From contig OZ020303.1 in the NCBI GenBank assembly GCA_963971305.1, forward strand, positions 57,350,867 through 57,414,866: a stretch of DNA of 64,000 nucleotides, in the 5' to 3' direction. The stretch comes from Arcuatula senhousia (taxonomy: Eukaryota > Mollusca > Bivalvia > Mytilida > Mytilidae). Under the pieces are notes generated by a model. It saw only the letters and a program-made list of their open reading frames with translations, made no database searches and had not been told where the DNA came from. A program made the translations under genes and the position numbers. Shown piece by piece: positions 58,358-64,000 of this stretch (position 1 is its first letter; each line of letters starts with the position of its first letter).

Positions 58358-59287
58358 AGTGTTAACAATATTTTATTAGTAAACAAGTATGACATTAATA
58401 CAAACAGATGATATTGATTGGGATTGGAAAAAAAGTGACACGCATTTTTATAAGTTCCCCTCCCAAAGAAACATGAACAGAGATGGTTCAAAATATTGAA
58501 TAATATTATAAAAAGTGATGACCATACATTGATCAATCCAAATGACACAAATAAATGTAGTTAATATGATTTGAAGCCAAAGTTTCGAGAGCACTTATAA
58601 GATAATAATAGCGAAAATTGAAAAGGGTACTAATATTACATCAGTTGAATCTTTTAGTTTGCAATATAAATTCTTGAATTACAATGAGGTACACTATCAG
58701 AAAGAGTACTGTCACCATATAAAAGCTTATCTACAGTAATTGGATCATACGACAGGCGGTCTATCATATGGCGCCTCTGAATATCATAGTGGACACAATT
58801 GAAAAAAAAATGTTCAGGACTTTCAACTTGACCACAGATACAAAGCGGATTTTCAACTATGTTTTTGGAAAATAGGTGGGCATTTAGGCCACTACTCTGG
58901 GTTCTTATTCTAGTATGAAAAATCTGACCAATCCTCTTACCAACGTAAAAATATTTGGGAACAGGATGAGTTTTTCGAATATGGGTCTTAAAACAAGATA
59001 AAGATAAATTTCTAGTATCTACCGGAAGCTGATTCCACAATCTAACAGATGATGGTAGAAAACTGTTGTGATAATAGCTAGTTCTAGTATGTATGTTGAT
59101 CAGATTGGCAGCATTACGAGTACGATAATTATGCAAATCACCGAAAGATGGTGGTACTAAATTTGATAAATACATAGGAGCGTTGTTGTTTACCATCTGA
59201 TAAAATAAAATAAGCTTATGATTTTAGCGTCTGTCTCTCAAAGTCTCCCAGCCGTCACTAGTATAAGAGTATTCAAACTAGTATGAA
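58358..59287 (-). mobile_element. 5'-truncated LINE insertion with 12-bp target duplication
   Basis: TGAATGAAATCT occurs at 58346-58357 and again at 59288-59299, immediately bordering the insert, a perfect 12-bp duplication within an array unit. The insert holds the C-terminal end of a LINE protein and a ~290-bp 3' region. Truncation on the 5' side plus duplication is the signature of target-primed reverse transcription. Confidence 0.8.
58654..59196 (-). pseudogene. C-terminal end of a LINE reverse-transcriptase protein
   Basis: 180 codons without interruption. It shows the 'NYRTRNA..I......YYHNSFLPSSVRLWNQLP' pattern followed by a small cysteine/histidine cluster (C-x-C-G...H..F.C), as found after the polymerase in several invertebrate LINEs. 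Polymerase catalytic motifs are absent. Confidence 0.75.
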
Positions 59288-59969
59288 TGAATGAAATCTG
59301 TTTCAATATTGAACTAAGACAAATGTCGAAAGTTGAAATAACAAAAAAAATTAATGTTGAATGTTGAACGTTGAATATTGAACCAACTTGACGCTGGTGT
59401 TTTACAAAACTAATCTGTGAAAGCAGATATAATTATCATTTATCATATATTTGTTTAATTACATGCGTTTTTAAAATATATGATACAAGATGAATGGTTT
59501 GGGTCATATCACTGTTTTTTTTCGTATCATCCATAACACACCCCAAAAAATCCATAACACACCCCTAGAAAATCAATATCGCACCTTTAGGTTTAAGTCA
59601 CGTGATTTGAAATCAATAACGCACCTTTAGGTTAAATCACGTGATTTGAGTTGAATATAGACAAAATTATGCATTCCACAATAGGAAAGAGTTTTTGATA
59701 TTAATTATTTTTTTAAGAATTTTTAATGGTTTGATACTTATTTTAAGCATATGTAACTTTAATTATATCACTAAGTCATACCAAGGTACATTCACACAAA
59801 CATTGCGTCAAAAATAATTATGTGCCGTGATTGTGATTTTTTAAAAAAAACTAATAGATTTGATATTACATTTGTTGATTTCCAACAGGGACGTACCTGT
59901 TTCCAATTTAAATAAGTAAAAAACATACATGACATATAAACATTTTTAATTTAAAATATATGATAAACA

Positions 59970-60112
59970 TAATATAATATGGATGTTTTCATATCGTATC
60001 CCATGACAACCCTCGACCAATATCATGCCCTCGAGCTAAAGCTCTCGGGATGATATGGGCGTCTCGGGTTGTTATGAGATACGATATGAAACACCCATAT
60101 GATATTCTATAT
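59970..60112. repeat. Hairpin MITE (~143 bp)
   Basis: 'tttcatatcgtatcccatga' with 'caaccctcga' is complementary to 'tctcgggttgttatgagata' with 'cgatatgaaa'. Pairing extends outward through 'atatggatg'/'cacccatat', giving arms of about 60 bp around a short centre. Non-coding. Confidence 0.65.
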
Positions 60113-60958
60113 TTAAATGAATAAAATTGATGCAAAATTAGAACCTTCAGTTCCGAAAAATACTTTCTATACGGTAAATTTTATTAATCCTAATATTAAA
60201 TAAACAAGAGAGATTGTTTGAACATATCTCAAGAAGCTTCTTTTATCATTAAATGTAAAAACACTATTATAGGCTTAAATTGTTGGTGTGCTTGCTCTCT
60301 TCCGCTATGCTTTTATTGTAAAGTTCAATTAAATCTGAAGGTTCTTTTTGAAAACAATATTTACAGAACTTTTTGTTCATAAAAACAAAAGATAAAATTA
60401 GCATTAAAAAAATCTTCCAAATCTAAAAAAAACTGTATTAAGTTGAACAGGAAGTGCATGAGCGACAGACTTGAAATCAAATTCCATTTTATATGGCTGT
60501 ATACCAAATATCAAATGGCTGTTATTTATTGGTAGCTGCTGAAAAACTGTTATGAATTTTCATCACCTGTCCGTCGCTCTCCTGACATTCATTATTTTAT
60601 AACCGGGATTTTTCACTACCATAAATTGGACAAAAATTGTACATCTCATTATATCAAATATTCAAAAAAAATCCTGTGTGCAAGACCAAAATTGAAACAA
60701 AGTTGAAAAGTTCCCTGTAGATATACCTCATTTCTTTTAGAATAATGTTACATTACTAATGCTAGAATTTTTGTACACTCTTTTACGTTCGCGTAAAGGA
60801 AAATTGTATTAGTATATGAACTTTATTTTAAAATCATTTCAATGTCATTTACGGAAGATAATTTTGTGGTAATTGTTTTTAACTCAACAAGAACAAGAAA
60901 GCGTGTAGATAATATTTTTTATTGCATTTTGTAGTCCCTTTTATGTAACTTTTTTAAA

Positions 60959-61060
60959 ATGATAAGCAAATTTAACGGATTAAATGTATTTCCAAATACT
61001 AGTAACTTTTTATGATAAACAAATTTAACAGATTTAATGTATTTCCAAATACTAGTAGAC
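60959..61060 (+). repeat. Local ~54-bp duplication
   Basis: 'aaatttaacggattaaatgt' + 'atttccaaatactagta' recurs once, immediately downstream, with two small differences. Confidence 0.7.
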
Positions 61061-61508
61061 CATGGCATTTCATACACAAGTAACAATAACGTCAGAATAA
61101 TTACGCCAAGACAGATAACTCCTGACGTAATGTCATTTGGTATCCTGTAACCTTAATTGGCTTTTCAAAAAAAGACGGTGAGTAAACAATAATCTTGGCC
61201 AGTAACTTTTAAGATGAAATATAAGTCTTTTTTAAAACATCTTTTATTAATTATAACATTATGATAAAATGACAAGTACTAGTATGTTATATTCATATAG
61301 AATATATTAGAACATAATTTCATTGTTCCAATTTCAACTTACGTTTTAGAAAATCTTATGCAAGAAAATTGTTACCAGCCATGTAATGCTTGTACTTGCG
61401 CTATAAATCATCACATACTAGAAGATATTCATTACATCACATACAAAAAATACACAATGCAAAGTCAAAGCCAAAATATAAAGAAATTATTTTAAATAGA
61501 CGTGTTTG

Positions 61509-62867
61509 TCAAGTTGGTGTTCTCGTCGATTTTCTATTCGATAGAGATTTTCTAGATGACAGCACAGAAACACAGATGAAAACACCATGGAGACTACAGA
61601 CTATAGTATATATGTAATACATCCAGTCTTCATCCAATAAGGACGCAAAAACCCCAGTAACCCAGAACAAACCAGATGCAATCACTAGACGAAGAAATGT
61701 AAGAGCTTCTTGGTACAGATTAAGTTTGCGTACATGAAGAGTTTCGATGCGGAGAGAACAAACCTTGCAAACAATAATTCCTAGACAGATTGAGTTGACA
61801 AAAAGAGACAGAACAATAGGACCAGTGAGAAAAACTAAACTGGAGGGATACTTTTCAAGTGAGCAAATTGTCCCATTGTACCTTGATGACCACAGCGGTG
61901 GTCCGTATTGGTCTAAACAGATAGAGGCAATAACAAAGGGAGTAGGTATAAGCAAACCAATTATAGAAATTTGAAGTCTTTGCCTCCAAGAATATTGTTT
62001 TCTAATACTTTGTTTGTAAAACCGTTTACAAATATGCCCAACTGATACTGCTAAAAAGGCAAAAAAAGCTAGCCATGTGTAATGCAAGGTGCAACCGACC
62101 ATGTAACAAATTGTGGACATTCTGTGCACCTTTGGTCCAATCAATTGCAATATATATGCCAGTAAAAGTGAGACAGATATATTTTCTATGTTGGCTGCTG
62201 TAATATTTGTAATGGAATCACGTTTTCTTTGTACAATTATTAAGATCAAAAGCGCCGTACTTGAAAGTCCTAAGCAAACGTATGTGACAATATCTGGTAA
62301 GGATAATGTATTCGAGCTAACATTTCTTTCTCCTTCTTTGATTTCTTCTATTATCAAAATGGGGACATCGTATCTTGCCTTTACTTGTACACTCGGAGAC
62401 AAATCGTTGAGCTTTTGGTTGTTAGTAATTATAGCGTTTTTAGAATCACCTATTGCAGCATAATTCGGAAGCGAAAGCGGAAACTTAACATTTTTTCCAA
62501 CTGTAAAATTCCAATGACCATGTCGCATTTCTAATCTTGTTGTCAGCTGAGTTGAATTGTCAACAAGGTCAAACAATACTTTTCTATTGTCGAGAAATTT
62601 CAAAAATGAATTGAACTCGTGAAAAAAGGTTGGTTTAAAGTATTTTAAACCTAACATCATGTTCATGTTAAATCCTTCTTCCTGAATATCTATTTCATAT
62701 AAATCGCTGGTGGTTAGGTCTTCCACATTGAAAAGAATAGGTGTAACCAGTGCTATTTGTTCTAAAATGTCCATCGACAAACTTTTGTCTGATACCCACA
62801 TCATATTTATTGATTTTCTTAAATCTGTGTAAAGATTCAAATGGCTGCATTCACCATTAATGGTCAT
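61509..62867 (-). CDS. Class B receptor, terminal exon (seven-helix domain)
   Basis: The frame opens exactly at the acceptor with ATG, but this methionine is internal: the upstream exon joins it in phase 0. The short cytoplasmic tail (~14 residues) is rich in Ser, Arg and Lys. Confidence 0.8.
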   Translation of the reverse strand: MTINGECSHLNLYTDLRKSINMMWVSDKSLSMDILEQIALVTPILFNVEDLTTSDLYEIDIQEEGFNMNMMLGLKYFKPTFFHEFNSFLKFLDNRKVLFDLVDNSTQLTTRLEMRHGHWNFTVGKNVKFPLSLPNYAAIGDSKNAIITNNQKLNDLSPSVQVKARYDVPILIIEEIKEGERNVSSNTLSLPDIVTYVCLGLSSTALLILIIVQRKRDSITNITAANIENISVSLLLAYILQLIGPKVHRMSTICYMVGCTLHYTWLAFFAFLAVSVGHICKRFYKQSIRKQYSWRQRLQISIIGLLIPTPFVIASICLDQYGPPLWSSRYNGTICSLEKYPSSLVFLTGPIVLSLFVNSICLGIIVCKVCSLRIETLHVRKLNLYQEALTFLRLVIASGLFWVTGVFASLLDEDWMYYIYTIVCSLHGVFICVSVLSSRKSLSNRKSTRTPT

Positions 62868-64000
62868 CTGAAAAAAAATAATTGATTGATTGTTGTTTGC
62901 TTAAGGTTCCAGCCATAATCGGGACATAAAAAGTTGTAATATATAAATAAAAAGTGGAAATAAAGCAAAGCCAAAAGACCGTAGATAACATTAAAGGTAC
63001 GATAAGATAAATAAATAGATAAAATAAACATAAAAAATGAAAACACTAAAACCAATTACAATGATAGCAAAAAGGAAGCAGGTTCAAAGACTAACTAAAT
63101 ACAGCAGAATTAATAGCACATGTGCTGTAATTAACTCTGCTTAAAAAGTTAACAGTCTAGATTATGCAAATTATTGCAAATGATTTGAAGGCACAATAAA
63201 ACCACCACGTTTGTTTTTTAAAGCAAAACTTCTCGCTACTGAATACTATCGTATACATGTTTTACACACTCAGGTTCAATCAAGTCCAGAAAATCCAAGA
63301 CATTTTCAAAATTTTATGTTGAAATGATGTGGTATTAAAGAATCAAATTTGATTCTTCGACCCATAACATTGCAGAGGCAAACAACTGATATGGAATTCT
63401 TTGAATGATATAGGACCAATGAAAATCATGTGTAATAATCTTATTTTATTTACCCTCTTTATATAAACAAGTACTCACGCTTTCATCCCAAATGTCGCAT
63501 CCATCATGCTGATCATGGGAGGTTTGTTCCGAAAAAGAAAACAGAATTGACATCATGAATTTTTCGTTGTACCACCAAGAACTCTCATAATTTGGTGAAG
63601 GGTCTGCAACACAGTATATTTCTGTGTTTTCAGTGCTTCGGTTATGGACACAATTAGTAATAAATTTTGTTCTATACGGGGATCCATCTTTTATGTTGAT
63701 AGTTACTGAGCTTATATACTCATTGCACACGTTATTGCTTAAGGATTTGTTTTCTGTTTTAATTTCAAGTGGTTGTAAAAGACAACCTCTCAAATTTGAT
63801 TCGTATTGATGTAGCTCTAAAAGGCGAAAAAACTGTTTTTTGTATGTATTGTTCATGTGTACATTAAACACAAGTCGAAATATTTCGTGATTTGGTTTGT
63901 TCTGATTTTGTATAACGGTGTCGAACGCACTGTCTATAACGAATACACGAGTTGGAACAGTTTCATACTGGGTTATACCATTACATATGGCACACATCTT
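61509..64000 (-). CDS. Class B (secretin/adhesion-type) seven-helix receptor, 3' part
   Basis: Two exons: 63479 to beyond the window edge (GTGAGT donor) and 61509-62867 (acceptor 'attttttttcag'), joined in phase 0. The last exon supplies 452 residues: an extracellular part (~1-188), then seven hydrophobic segments near 190-212, 225-245, 252-278, 297-318, 343-367, 387-410 and 415-437. C254 at the top of helix 3 and C335 in the second extracellular loop can form the class B disulfide, and the 'LHYTWLAFFAF' helix 3 and 'GLFWVTGVFAS' helix 6 resemble adhesion receptors. No GPS autoproteolysis motif (the W/C pattern with HL-S/T) is seen before helix 1. The visible extracellular exon is cysteine-bearing and unrecognised. 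Ligand unknown. The 5' part lies outside the window. Confidence 0.8.
62868..63478. other. Intron of the class B receptor gene
   Basis: 611 bp, GT-AG, AT-rich, with no repeat noticed. Confidence 0.7.
63479..64000 (-). CDS. Class B receptor, extracellular exon (partial)
   Basis: 173 codons from the ATG at 63997, and the frame is still open at the window edge (a lysine codon precedes). It includes paired cysteines (CAIC, GC, NVC, NC, YC, GC) and several N-x-S/T sites, consistent with a secreted or extracellular fold. No named domain recognised. Confidence 0.7.

Larger units (their letters stand above)
51523..59398. mobile_element. Giant foldback element (~7.9 kb) with tandem-array inverted ends
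   Basis: The outer ends ACCAGCGTCAAGTTGGTTCA (51523) and its reverse complement (ending 59398) are followed inward by arrays of a ~54-bp repeat in opposite orientation. Then comes a non-repetitive inverted segment (52775-53170 against 55840-56390, sharing for example 'cacacggcagaacca' and 'cgcctgttatttttttctt'), then a ~2.7-kb centre. Flanking 9-mers gtttttaaa and gttttacaa agree at 7 of 9 positions, a possible old 9-bp duplication. Architecture matches Drosophila Foldback-type elements (long inverted ends made of subrepeats). Two younger insertions sit in the right arm. Confidence 0.8.
59399..61508. other. Intergenic stretch
   Basis: Contains repeats of 'cacctttaggtt..atcacgtgatttga' near 59584-59660 and two small repeats listed separately. 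For the receptor gene at 61509, a possible polyadenylation signal (AATAAA on the minus strand) lies at 61248-61243. Confidence 0.45.

Overview
The window is eukaryotic, AT-rich and gene-poor. It has split genes with canonical GT-AG introns and a dense load of interspersed repeats. The protein content (a large Mab-21/cGAS-like nucleotidyltransferase, a TRIM-type RING/B-box protein, a rolling-stone-like membrane protein, a class B seven-helix receptor and a Mutator/Kolobok-like transposase) together with the repeat style points to a marine bivalve, most likely a Mytilus-like mussel. The species is inference.

Layout. 1-1.9 kb: two imperfect tandem arrays. 2.06-5.35 kb (+): one large coding exon for a cGAS-like receptor (cGLR) of 1096 residues. 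7.05-8.40 kb: a foldback element whose ends are arrays of a perfect palindrome. 8.46-9.43 kb (-): an intronless RING/B-box/coiled-coil gene. 11.6-33.2 kb (+): a four-exon rolling-stone-like gene (288 residues, all junctions in phase). Its 13.3-kb third intron holds a 1.82-kb tandem duplication carrying a tRNA-derived SINE, decayed reverse-transcriptase copies, a Tigger-like insertion, a truncated LINE and a cluster of hairpin elements. 34.8-38.4 kb: several MITEs. 38.5-40.6 kb: a 2.14-kb element with terminal inverted repeats that contains a small, well-formed spliced gene on the minus strand. 41.2-47.7 kb: a complete-looking DNA transposon bounded by TTAA, encoding in three exons a transposase fused to a DEDDh 3'-5' exonuclease. 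48.4-51.3 kb: more interspersed modules and a reverse-transcriptase fragment. 51.5-59.4 kb: a giant foldback element whose inverted ends are ~54-bp tandem arrays, with two younger insertions inside it. 61.5-64.0 kb (-): the last two exons of a class B (secretin/adhesion-type) receptor that continues past the window edge.

How it fits together. The cGLR and the TRIM-like gene are both candidate innate-immunity genes and lie about 3 kb apart, convergently, with a palindromic foldback element between their 3' ends. The rolling-stone-like and receptor genes look like ordinary single-copy host genes stretched by transposons. Most remaining sequence is mobile DNA, often nested, so relative insertion ages can be read off directly. 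The points most worth following are the transposase-exonuclease transposon, the spliced mini-gene between inverted repeats and the giant foldback element.
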